50,263 bases of DNA. Origin: Phycisphaerales bacterium UBA4658 (GTDB taxonomy: Bacteria; Planctomycetota; Phycisphaerae; Phycisphaerales; UBA1924). Shown in pieces: positions 27,601 through 32,959 of the stretch (positions are counted from its first letter, which is position 1; the number at the start of each line of letters is the position of its first letter). A program made the position numbers and the translations under genes. A model generated the notes under the pieces. The model saw only the letters and a list, made by a program, of their open reading frames with translations. It ran no database searches and had not been told where the DNA came from. The stretch is from contig DHLW01000015.1 in NCBI GenBank assembly GCA_002405485.1, positions 1 to 50,263 on the forward strand. The letters run 5' to 3'.

Positions 27601-28080
27601 CCCCCGACCGCCGACGACTTTACGACCGTTGTGAACCGTCTGCCCGCGGATCGTGTCACCGACCTGCTCACGACCTTCGACGGAGTCATGCGCAAGCCGG
27701 TGCTGGACGAGGCCGGGAATCCGGTGCTGGACGAGAAAGGCAACCCACAGCGGGCCGGTCGTAGCCGGGAGATCTTCGACACGCTCAACGGGTCGGTGCG
27801 CCGCTACCTGGAATCGACCGGGGCAAAGGGCGACGTCGATCCGGCCCAGTTCCGTGCGTTCCTGGAGTCCGACGCCAAGGAAGCCCAGTCGCTGGAGTTC
27901 GTGCGTCAGCTCGAGGTCCTGCTTGGCAAGCTGGATCAGATCGGCCTGACCAGCCGAGAGCTCATCCAGGCCAAGGCGAACATGCTGCGGTCGGTCCGTC
28001 CCCGCGGGTTCCGGACGATCGAGCAGTTTGAGACCATGATCCGCTCGGGAACGACGCAATCCGCACGGGCATCCCGGTAG
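18601..28080 (+). CDS. Giant TpsA-type exoprotein (filamentous haemagglutinin family)
   Basis: 3159 residues, predicted secreted beta-helical fibre handled by the upstream TpsB. An extended signal peptide ends near residue 47 (LLLSAMLPAMALA-G). Residues about 48-300 form the TPS secretion domain (GNATIRQNGNTTVIRAGDRTI; ANGIVYFANRAGVIFGPNA with the NGI motif at 120). Then thousands of residues rich in Gly, Ser, Thr, Asn and Ile with beta-solenoid periodicity, including three large tandem repeats (A, about 440-460 residues) and a second repeat class (B, GTIGVG...GDMxIS). The last 250 residues are different: charged, helical (DDFPRRSPPTADDFTTVV; FVRQLEVLLGKLDQIGL). No cysteine-rich or known toxin C-terminus is recognised, so adhesin or matrix function is more likely than contact-dependent inhibition. 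No downstream immunity gene is seen. It begins with two ATGs (18601, 18604). Confidence 0.88.
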   Translation: MMTSTTNVRPTTNGRVIGLGLGQFRFVGGSGVALLLSAMLPAMALAGPEGANVAAGNATIRQNGNTTVIRAGDRTIIDYTRFNIGTNETVRFVQPSATARVLNRIKGDAPTTIDGTLKANGIVYFANRAGVIFGPNAVVNVGGIYAAAGNISNSDFLSGLNRFTDVTGNVSNAGQIDARFAAALVGRQVVNTGALATRGGVIAMVAGDEVTLSERGGVMSVRINAAAPTEAGTPSGVGVDNSGSVSAPRGRALMVAGDMYSLAVRNTGTVTARNIKIEGRGDGDVQVSGTLDASNTRGLGNSKGGSIQVTGRNVTLENATVNADGRRGGGEVLIGGDYQGNGSLRNATNTIVDADSTISADATRKGDGGTIIVWSDHTTNFLGEASANGRGRGGDGGLIETSGKINLNVVGAKVEARAGRGGQGGLWLMDPVNVNIDDPTGGDDTVGGAITGGVFDPDNSVSPAIVDASVLRAALEGGTSVTIITGSVGTDQGNISVNTPLTLNLTSAVSLTLRAANDVNVNSSITANGAALNLNLFANADGAGNIDTNTASGSVFIGSAIQLNGGNFSTSGVNYTQSFNVLTGGGNASILNTGALSIAQSLNTGGGASSVTLQGSGVAISGTVAAGSGGVTLRPANDAANIRINNGSGDFAISAATLGNISAPVGSTITIGSATGTGNVLIGSDGALNLNSSNLNLALRGGAITFNNAITLNTARTLTLTGASVSDNTVSNDVTAGTLALNITGATSIDSAVANLTSSGSGSLDINNTGNLTVGSISASSITITNAGTLSFAALTTTAGNLNIDSTAQADFTTIDVTGNLDIRTGGALTATGAVNVTGSSTFVSRLDGGANITLSNTGNTFGSTLTLRSRNTAASADAAGTILVQADSSVQLGQVATTNLFSLTALGNISANNTIATNTAVLSSGVLNGTINISQLQASGAVLLNTFGTGGNVTLTNNQTLTINGTSAIGGNLSLTTSAGNISVPALTLGGTTASFTAQGTDDDITVGTLTGPTTFNVNTTGSGGNVTIAGAGNMTINAAVGGTLSFTSGGTTGIVAIAPLTLGASTSAGALTVTAPDLSAVGSVAVTGDIVLQPDNDADTVGLGSTGQDFTLSASDLANLSTSGRVTIGRSTGTGTISIGSAGAVNLATTSYDLTLRGGATTFSNLLTLANAKNLTLAVASVADSNVGTDYTSTGGSLTLSTTGGASLDAAVATLNASTVGGALDLANIGNLSVAALTAGGLTLDTTGTIDFTGTTGVTGNLDVRSGGAITSTSQFTVTGSSVFVSRLDGGALISLTNANNNFGSTFTARSRNTAATTDEAGAITVVSAGPLVLGQIATTGAFGATAGGAITSTGTVRTGAANISTGSSGGSITLNQLQSAGTVTVTTSGNADVTLTNNQSLTLGGTSTIGRNLSLTTSAGNITVPALTINGTITLATLGSGDDISAGPITGATQFNVTTTGAGGDASISSASSIVASVSIGGTLTFNAPTFAVIASSSALTLGASSAGTTLQVTAPDLAITGLVFAGGDILIQPDNDADTISLNNSGGDFSLTAADLANINSNGVVTIGRATGTGNINVGSLGNIDLTANADDWVIRGGLLTFNGGLTLADDRLLTLNTAGILSPNAGTDVTIGGSNGRLRVVSNNGATLSGALANLAAQVSGGSLNYTASGAVRIASINGTDGVSVTGGGDAIINSNGDITLSESVSAGGTGGVTMNAGTGGITIESGSTVSSGLGAVSLTASGDIVAPSDATPHISASTISLTSTTGVVGSGNTLRTSSLGLNASGDAGVNITHAGNVEATLASANGTATLNGSGTISTSGAWTAQSFQINSVGAITILHNVQATMGSATFAASGGSFTITSGDTLSVAGGNLNIRATDLTIDGMLSNATGSIFFTRDTAGTIGVGEGTGDMVISKAELANITALLLGIGDTNTSRINVRNVQLADLAGITELGLNAGADGADVSFDGPAQSFRAMFARADDSIFVNSDLSATQGNLALTADTDMTTDSDNDRITIANNLTISTSSPSGGAVSLAAAGIVGAGSFIINSNDSLTINSPISAANNLNLIARGGITINAPGSGQTINISANDGVTISDDLTNNAGPTVINADADGDGNGAFTLASGKTLNTTNNNLSVTASDAIIDGTINAGTATVTLTRSTAGTIGLGMGMGDMVISNAELSRISAGTLSIGSELVTAINVDSVSATDSANISALFILLADDVSIANAFNTSNASLAIARGRAGTIGVGQSTGDMTISNAELAAITTTALQIGGGATRNITVNGATASDLMGVAGRTTLLSGQTITFQSNASTFRALTANAVDGIVVNANVSTTSGSMELNGDTNLAANTQDGIAIASSRTLSASGGDLILRSQTGGVSGSGSATLESDGNVDLRDDLTTSGLTTIRADKDGDGSGNLILTSGRTISTSGSELVISAADAILDGSINTGAGAATITRSTLGTIGVGSASGDLTISGAELGRIIATDLTIGSSLVTQLTVNNVTAANSNAIAGTTNLIARQITFNGSGSTFNQLDARASQGMVVDVDLLTDLGTMRLDGNSDAMGSEFIRLGGNLAAAIPPAPNGTITSPFNITLASDVQLSANINFTGRDFNFLGKVDSAGTTARALNLVSFGGGLTSFQGDVGTTGRLFTITTNEDGATRLFGQVRTNGTITFNDSVRIIQDTTIDVAGGAGVFFNSFVATGADAAAERSLTVLTTRSTAEGAINFPLISFARNVGQARALRNLFLNFESGADGRANVPGVATIIFRNRNASGDLVAVPSPLPDFTVNLTGTFRMGRNEKLTAGGGLTINAPTAAILGDIVTLNNLRVNSPSITINRRPGGRLLGDQGAFGNDVGVDIVSGGTIDFTSVPGVAGSGLNPTFGTTDGGGDVRGTLITFLFQAFGDIPATLINSSGTPLRTLDLKSEGPTNTNIATTIAGAIPRESRTNDVGQDTTVSQALFEEIKQLGINPRNPTSSELLDQLSGAATFDDFPRRSPPTADDFTTVVNRLPADRVTDLLTTFDGVMRKPVLDEAGNPVLDEKGNPQRAGRSREIFDTLNGSVRRYLESTGAKGDVDPAQFRAFLESDAKEAQSLEFVRQLEVLLGKLDQIGLTSRELIQAKANMLRSVRPRGFRTIEQFETMIRSGTTQSARASR
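20491..23830 (+). repeat. Three large tandem repeats in tpsA (class A)
   Basis: Protein-level repeats starting at 20491 (LRPANDAANI), 21877 (LQPDNDADTV) and 23200 (IQPDNDADTI), 441-461 residues apart; the third is incomplete. Shared landmarks are ATGTGN/STGTGT, TLRGGA, GNLDIR/GNLDVR, VTGSS.FVSRLDGGA, LTNNQTLT/LTNNQSLT and NLSLTTSAGNI. Divergence is considerable, so duplication is old. Confidence 0.8.
24295..26300 (+). repeat. Class B repeats in tpsA
   Basis: Four copies of a motif of the form TR-x-TAGTIGVG-x4-GDM-x-IS-x-AEL, beginning near 24301, 25081, 25321 and 25976, each followed by a beta-solenoid stretch with IG and INV/LTV strands. Spacing varies (about 240 to 780 bases), so units were inserted or trimmed unequally. 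Confidence 0.7.
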
Positions 28081-28096
28081 ATTGCTGATCTCACGA

Positions 28097-28128
28097 CGTT
28101 TTCGGACCGATGAATCGATCCGAAAACG
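28097..28128 (+). terminator. Perfect inverted repeat between tpsA and tssA
   Basis: CGTTTTCGGA at 28097-28106 pairs with TCCGAAAACG at 28119-28128 around 12 bases, starting 17 bases after the tpsA stop. A 10-base perfect stem fits a terminator, but no T-run follows on either strand, so an mRNA-end stabiliser or an operator is also possible. Confidence 0.4.
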
Positions 28129-28205
28129 CTTCCAGCATGGGGTGTCCGACCGTCGACGCTCGACGGCGGGCCCATGTTGCCAGCGTGCGTCCGTGGGAGG
28201 CCAAG

Positions 28206-29285
28206 TTGGACCTCGATCGCTTGCTTCAACCTGTGTCCGAGGCCGAACCCGCTGGTCCGGATCTGAGCTACGACCCTGAGCGCATCGAGCTCGAGACCCT
28301 GGCCAAGGGCAAGGCCGAGCAGCAGATGGGCGACGTGCAGATCGCCGCCGAGGAGCCCAACTGGCGGGAAGTCTCGGGCAAGGCCGAGGAGCAGTTTGCC
28401 AAGAGCAAGGACATCCGCGTGCTGCTCTGGCTCGCGGTGGCCGAGGTTCGTGAGCGAGGGTTGCCCGGGCTGGCCCAGGTGATCAAGCTCGCGCGTGGGG
28501 TGAATGAACAGTTCTGGGAGAGCTATTACCCCCGTCTGGACGCCGAGGACAACAACGACCCGACGGAGCGGATGAACGCCTTGGCGTGTCTGGCGGCTCC
28601 GCCGGACACGTTTGGGGACCCGTACAAGGTCATTCGGCGGATTCGCGAAGCGGAGTTGGTTTCGCACCCCCAACTTGGGCGGTTTGCATTTCGAGACGTG
28701 CAGATCGCACGGGGTGACGTCCCCCCGCCGCCCCCGGCCGATGGCGTCCCGCCACCGGCGGAAATGCCGGCGATCGAGGCGGCGTTCGGGCAGATGCCGG
28801 AGGCAGAACTGACCGACCTGGGGCAAACCCTGAAGGGTATGGAAGAGGACCTTGGGGCGCTGAAGGTCCTGCTCGCGGACAAGGTGGGGTATGACCGGAT
28901 GGCTCCGCTGGATCCACTGGTGAAGGCGGTGCAGGAGATCGGGGAGTTTGTTGGTCAGCAGGTGGCGACTCGATCCGGGGCGGGTGTGTCGGACATGGGT
29001 GGCGGGGTGCCGAGCGAGGGCGGAGCGGTGTTTTCTGGCGGAGGCGTCGGCGTATCGCGATCGGGTGGGATGATCGCTTCGAGCGCGGACGTGGTGCGTG
29101 CATTGGAAGACCTCATTCGGTACTATGAGCATCACGAGGTTTCCAGCCCTGTGCCACTGGTTCTGAAGGCAGCGCAGCGGCTGGTGGGCAAGCGGTTTTT
29201 GGACATCACCCGCATCCTGACTCCGGAGGCGATTCGGTTGGTGGAGCAGATGACCGGAGACAGCACGGAGCAGCCGCCAACCTGA
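28206..29285 (+). CDS. tssA: T6SS assembly protein TssA
   Basis: 359 residues. Initiates sheath/tube polymerisation and caps the distal end. The TTG at 28206 is chosen because GGGAGG sits 5 bases upstream and the translated start (LDLDRLLQPVSEAEPAGPDL) is exactly the ImpA N-terminal domain. The central part is helical with proline-rich (PPPPPADGVPPPAEMP) and Gly-rich linkers; the C-terminus (ALEDLIRYYEHHEVSSPVPL...RFLDITRILTPEAI) matches the short C-terminal helical domain of TssA proteins. It restarts the T6SS gene order after the two-partner secretion pair. Confidence 0.88.
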   Translation: MDLDRLLQPVSEAEPAGPDLSYDPERIELETLAKGKAEQQMGDVQIAAEEPNWREVSGKAEEQFAKSKDIRVLLWLAVAEVRERGLPGLAQVIKLARGVNEQFWESYYPRLDAEDNNDPTERMNALACLAAPPDTFGDPYKVIRRIREAELVSHPQLGRFAFRDVQIARGDVPPPPPADGVPPPAEMPAIEAAFGQMPEAELTDLGQTLKGMEEDLGALKVLLADKVGYDRMAPLDPLVKAVQEIGEFVGQQVATRSGAGVSDMGGGVPSEGGAVFSGGGVGVSRSGGMIASSADVVRALEDLIRYYEHHEVSSPVPLVLKAAQRLVGKRFLDITRILTPEAIRLVEQMTGDSTEQPPT

Positions 29286-29543
29286 GCCGCGGGCGGCGAG
29301 AGGGATCTCGACGGCCGGTGCGGGGGTCCGGAGGGTTGTCGGGGTGTGGTACTCCGGGCTCGAAATGGTCGGTCCGAACCTGACGGGCGAGTGCGGCGGA
29401 TTTCGGATGGGGGCGGGACATCGGCAGCAAGAGGTGGGTGATGGGTGGGTGATGGGGGGCGGTGGGTGGACACGGGGATGGACGCCCCATGTCGCAGGTG
29501 AAGAGCGACGGCGTGACCGTCGCGACAACAGGAAGGGCACCCG
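29286..29543 (+). other. Intergenic region upstream of tssB with G-tract
   Basis: 258 bases without gene. From about 29430 to 29480 it holds a series of GGG runs (GGGTGATGGGTGGGTGATGG and following G6, GGG) close enough for a G-quadruplex on the + strand/RNA, about 65 bases before the tssB start. No clear promoter hexamers. Confidence 0.4.
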
Positions 29544-30056
29544 ATGGCCAAGTCCAGTTCTCAGAAGTTCATCGCCCGCAACCGGGCTCCCCGCGTGCAG
29601 ATCGAGTACGACCTGGAGCTGTACGGCGCGGAGAAGCAGATCAATCTGCCGTTCGTGATGGGGGTGATGGCGGACCTGTCGGGCAAGCCGGCGGACGCGC
29701 TTCCGGACGTGAAGGACCGGAAGTTCCTCGAGATCGACGTGGACAACTTCGACGAGCGGCTGAAGTCGTGCAAGCCGCGGGTGGCGTTCCAGGTGCCCAA
29801 CACGCTCACGGGCGAGGGGAACCTTCCGGTGGACATCACGTTCGAGAGCATGGACGACTTTTCGCCCGCCGCGGTGGCTCGGAAGGTCGAGCCGCTGCGG
29901 AAGCTTCTGGAGGCCCGGACGCAGCTCGCGAACCTGCTGTCGTACATGGACGGCAAGAGCGGCGCCGAGTCGCTGCTGGCGAAGGTGATGCAGGACCCGG
30001 CGCTCATGCAGGCCCTGGCTTCGGCGCCCAAGCCCAAGGAGGAAGGCAATGGCTGA
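29544..30056 (+). CDS. tssB: T6SS sheath small subunit TssB (VipA)
   Basis: 170 residues, normal size. Forms the contractile sheath with TssC. Family features: SSSQKFIARNRAPRVQIEYD at the N-terminus, LPFVMGVMADLSG, FLEIDVDNFDERLKSCKPRV, and the ARKVEPLRKLLEARTQLANLLSYMDGK helix that binds TssC. ATG at 29544 follows AGGAAGG by 7 bases. Its stop overlaps the tssC start by 8 bases, implying coupled, stoichiometric synthesis. Confidence 0.97.
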   Translation: MAKSSSQKFIARNRAPRVQIEYDLELYGAEKQINLPFVMGVMADLSGKPADALPDVKDRKFLEIDVDNFDERLKSCKPRVAFQVPNTLTGEGNLPVDITFESMDDFSPAAVARKVEPLRKLLEARTQLANLLSYMDGKSGAESLLAKVMQDPALMQALASAPKPKEEGNG

Positions 30057-31545
30057 GTCCCAAGCACAAGGCGCGCCGCAGGCAGCGGGCGCAGCGATCG
30101 AAGTGAACGAGTTCGAGAAGCTCCTGAAGAAGGAGTTCAAGCCCAAGACCGACACGGCGGCGGAGGCGATCCACGCGGCGGTGCAGACGCTCGCGGCCCA
30201 GGCGCTGGCGGGCACGAATCTGATCACCGACGATGCGGTGAAGTCGATCGAGGCGATCATCGCGGCGATCGACAAGAAGCTCACCGACCAGGTGAACGCG
30301 ATCATCCACCACGAGGACTTTCAGGGCCTCGAGGGCACGTGGCGTGGTCTGCACCATCTGGTGAACAACACCGAGACGGATGAGACGCTGAAGATCCGTG
30401 TGATGAACATCTCGAAGAAGGACCTGGCCAAGACCTTGAAGAAGTTCAAGGGGACGGCGTGGGACCAGAGCCCGATCTTCAAGCGGATCTACGAGGACGA
30501 GTTCGGCACGCCGGGCGGTTCGCCGTACGGCGCGCTGATCGGGGACTACCAGTTCGACCACACTCCGCCGGACGTGGAGCTTCTGCAGGGGATCGCTCAG
30601 GTGGCGGCGGCGGCGCACGCGCCGTTCATCTCGGCGTCTTCGCCGAGTCTGCTGAACATGGACTCGTGGCAGCAGCTCTCGGACCCTCGGGACATCACGA
30701 AGATCTTCCAGTCGCCGGAGTACGCGGCGTGGCGGTCGCTTCGCGAGAGCGAGGACAGCCGGTATGTCGGCCTGACCGCTCCGCGGTTCCTGGCGCGTCT
30801 GCCGTACGGCTCGAAGACGAATCCCGTTGAGGAGTTCGCCTTTGAGGAGGAGTGCGAGGGAAGAGACCACTCGAAGTACACGTGGTCGAACTCTGCGTAC
30901 GCGATGGCGACGAACATCACGCGGAGCTTCAAGCTCTACGGATGGTGCGCGCGGATCCGCGGCGTGGAGTCGGGCGGCATGGTCGAGGGACTTCCCGTGC
31001 ACTCGTTCCCGACCGACGACGGCGGGGTCGACATGAAGTGCCCGACCGAGATCGCGATCACCGACCGCCGCGAGGCGGAACTGGCCAAGAACGGGCTGAT
31101 GCCGCTGAGCCACTGGAAGAACACGGACTACGCGGTGTTCGTCGGTGCGCAGTCGCTGCACAAGCCGGAGCAGTACGACGATCCGGACGCGACGGCCAAC
31201 GCGAACCTTGCGGCGCGGCTGCCGTACCTGTTTGCAACGTGCCGGTTCGCGCACTTCCTGAAGTGCATCGTGCGCGACAAGATCGGCTCGTTCAAGGAAC
31301 GGGACGACATGGCCAAGTGGCTGAACAACTGGATCATGAAGTACGTGGAGAGCGACCCGGCGGCGAGCGAAGAGGCCAAAGCCAAGCGCCCGCTGGCGGC
31401 GGCGGAAGTGGTGGTCGCGGACGTGGAGGGCAACCCCGGGTACTACTCGGCGAAGTTCTTCCTTCGCCCGCACTACCAGCTTGAAGGTTTGACGGTCTCG
31501 CTTCGACTGGTGTCGAAGCTGCCGAGCGCCAAGTCCGGCGGCTGA
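30049..31545 (+). CDS. tssC: T6SS sheath large subunit TssC (VipB)
   Basis: 498 residues. Major sheath protein. Landmarks: IIHHEDFQGLEGTWRGLHHLV, YGALIGDYQFDHTP, AHAPFISASSPSLL, APRFLARLPYG, and the C-terminal SAKFFLRPHYQLEGLTVSLRLVSKLP that ends nearly all TssC proteins. ATG at 30049 overlaps tssB by 8 bases with AGGAGGAAGG just upstream inside tssB. A hairpin (31576-31598) separates it from hcp. Confidence 0.97.
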   Translation: MAESQAQGAPQAAGAAIEVNEFEKLLKKEFKPKTDTAAEAIHAAVQTLAAQALAGTNLITDDAVKSIEAIIAAIDKKLTDQVNAIIHHEDFQGLEGTWRGLHHLVNNTETDETLKIRVMNISKKDLAKTLKKFKGTAWDQSPIFKRIYEDEFGTPGGSPYGALIGDYQFDHTPPDVELLQGIAQVAAAAHAPFISASSPSLLNMDSWQQLSDPRDITKIFQSPEYAAWRSLRESEDSRYVGLTAPRFLARLPYGSKTNPVEEFAFEEECEGRDHSKYTWSNSAYAMATNITRSFKLYGWCARIRGVESGGMVEGLPVHSFPTDDGGVDMKCPTEIAITDRREAELAKNGLMPLSHWKNTDYAVFVGAQSLHKPEQYDDPDATANANLAARLPYLFATCRFAHFLKCIVRDKIGSFKERDDMAKWLNNWIMKYVESDPAASEEAKAKRPLAAAEVVVADVEGNPGYYSAKFFLRPHYQLEGLTVSLRLVSKLPSAKSGG

Positions 31546-31575
31546 TCAGGCCGACCGGGATCACACTGAGTAAGA

Positions 31576-31598
31576 CCGGGGCGCGAAGGCCGCCCCGG
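31576..31598 (+). repeat. Hairpin between tssC and hcp1
   Basis: CCGGGGCG at 31576-31583 pairs with CGCCCCGG at 31591-31598 around a 7-base loop, 30 bases after the tssC stop. No T-run follows, so it is more likely an mRNA-processing or stability element than a terminator. Confidence 0.45.
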
Positions 31599-31651
31599 AA
31601 GACACGCAGGACACGCACACAGGGCCGAAGAGCCCACCGGAGAAATCGCCC

Positions 31652-32158
31652 ATGGCAACGGACATGTTCATCAAGTTCAACAAGATCATCGAGGGTGACT
31701 CCACCGACTCGAAGCACCAGAAGTGGATCGAGATCGAGGAGGCCACGTTCGTGACCAAGCAGACCTCGGGCGGTGCGTCCTCGGCGCACGGGTCGCTGCT
31801 GGCCGGTCGAGGTGACTTCGAGAACTTGAAGATCGTCAAGCACCTGGATTCCGCGAGCGCGGCGATCAACGTGAACTGCGCCAAGGGCACGCACTTCGAA
31901 GAGATCATCGTCGAGTTCTGCCGCCCGATGGGCGAGAAGACGACGTACATGAAGTTCGTGTTGAAGGACTCGGTCATCCAGAAGATCGAGACGGCGGCCT
32001 CCAGCGGCGACGACGCCGTGCCGAAGGAGACCATCGAAATCCGGTATCTCACGATGCACTGGATCTACACCCCGACGGATCCGACCGGCGGCGGCAAGAA
32101 GGGCTCGGACATCAAGAAGGGCTGGTGCACGCGTGAGAACAAGGAAGTCACGCCGTGA
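31652..32158 (+). CDS. hcp: T6SS tube protein Hcp, copy 1
   Basis: 168 residues, Hcp/TssD family. Forms hexameric rings of the inner tube and can carry small effectors in its lumen. Seen: MATDMFIKFNKIIEGDSTDSKH, WIEIEEATF, KIVKHLDSASAAINVNCAKG, CRPMGEKTTYMKFVLKD, KETIEIRYLTMHWIYTPTD. ATG at 31652 follows GGAGAAA. No toxin extension. It shares clear homology with the second copy downstream. Confidence 0.94.
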   Translation: MATDMFIKFNKIIEGDSTDSKHQKWIEIEEATFVTKQTSGGASSAHGSLLAGRGDFENLKIVKHLDSASAAINVNCAKGTHFEEIIVEFCRPMGEKTTYMKFVLKDSVIQKIETAASSGDDAVPKETIEIRYLTMHWIYTPTDPTGGGKKGSDIKKGWCTRENKEVTP

Positions 32159-32171
32159 TGATTCGTGTCGG

Positions 32172-32275
32172 CGTGCCGGCAGGGTCGTCGGCACGTCGGC
32201 AGCGCCCGGGTCGAGAGCCCGGGCGGATGAGAAGTGATCAACGCCCGGTCGCGGCAGCGTGACCGGGCGTCTTTG
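32172..32275 (+). terminator. Triple hairpin array between hcp1 and hcp2, last one terminator-like
   Basis: Three successive stems: CGTGCCG/CGGCACG (32172-32178 with 32189-32195), CGCCCGGG/CCCGGGCG (32203-32210 with 32218-32225), and the perfect 10-base ACGCCCGGTC/GACCGGGCGT (32241-32250 with 32261-32270), the last followed by CTTT. The third could attenuate transcription into hcp2; the array may also protect the hcp1 mRNA 3' end. Confidence 0.65.
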
Positions 32276-32306
32276 AGATTCGGGGCTTCACCCCGCGGAG
32301 ACCGCC

Positions 32307-32858
32307 ATGGCCGCCGACATTTTCATGAAGATTGACGGCATCGAGGGCGACAGCAACGACGCGGGCCACAAGAAGTGGATCGAGGTGGATCAGGCGACGT
32401 TCAGCATCTCCAACGACGACGCGGGGTACATTCGGCCGCGTGGGAGCGGAACGGGCGGCGGATCGGGAGACTCCGGGGGTGAACCCCCGAAGAATCCACG
32501 GCTCTCATCGGAACTCAAAGAGTTCAAGGTGGTGAAGCACCTGGACGTGGCGAGTCCGACGCTTGCGCTCGCCTGCTGTGACGGGCGGAACATCAAGTCG
32601 ATCACGCTGGACTTCTGCCGGCCGCTGGGCGAGAAGGTCGTGTACATGAAGTACGTGCTGCTCTCCTGCGGGATCAGCGGGGTGGAACTGCAATCGGCCT
32701 CGTCGGACGATCCGATCCCGAAGGAGGAGATCAAGATCAAGTTCTCCGAGCTGCACGTGATCTACACGCACACGATCGCCTCCGGCGGGGGCAAGGTGGG
32801 GCACGAGATCCGCAAGGGCTGGAACCAGAACGACCGCAAGGAAGTGGTCCCGCCGTGA
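32307..32858 (+). CDS. hcp: T6SS tube protein Hcp, copy 2
   Basis: 183 residues, second Hcp/TssD paralogue. Same landmarks as copy 1 (MAADIFMKIDGIEGDSNDAGHKK, EFKVVKHLDVASPTL, CRPLGEKVVYMKYVLLS, EIKIKFSELHVIYTHT). Between strand ATF (to residue 32) and FKVVKHLD (from 73) it carries a loop about 15 residues longer than in copy 1, rich in Gly, Pro and Ser (GSGTGGGSGDSGG), in the loop expected to contact neighbouring rings or the lumen. The ATG at 32307 is preceded by a GGAGACC run. A pair of different Hcps could build mixed tubes or carry different cargo. Confidence 0.93.
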   Translation: MAADIFMKIDGIEGDSNDAGHKKWIEVDQATFSISNDDAGYIRPRGSGTGGGSGDSGGEPPKNPRLSSELKEFKVVKHLDVASPTLALACCDGRNIKSITLDFCRPLGEKVVYMKYVLLSCGISGVELQSASSDDPIPKEEIKIKFSELHVIYTHTIASGGGKVGHEIRKGWNQNDRKEVVPP

Positions 32859-32959
32859 GTTGCGGGGGGGTGTGGGGCGAGCGCGGGGGCGAGCGTAGGG
32901 GCGAGTGGGTGGGGGAGTATCGATCGGTTCCCGAGGGTCGGTTTTTGCGAGAGCACACC
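32859..32959 (+). other. G-rich spacer between hcp2 and tagJ
   Basis: 101 bases, dominated on the + strand by G-runs (G7, G4, G5, GGGG, GGG, G5 between about 32863 and 32916), a plausible G-quadruplex in DNA or mRNA just before tagJ. No gene; a GTG-started extension of the tagJ frame across it has low-complexity sequence. Confidence 0.4.

Noticed and set aside
21748..28059. 2103-codon open frame on the minus strand opposite tpsA
   Set aside because: Mirror of a repetitive, codon-biased gene; no domain, no ribosome binding site, no context.
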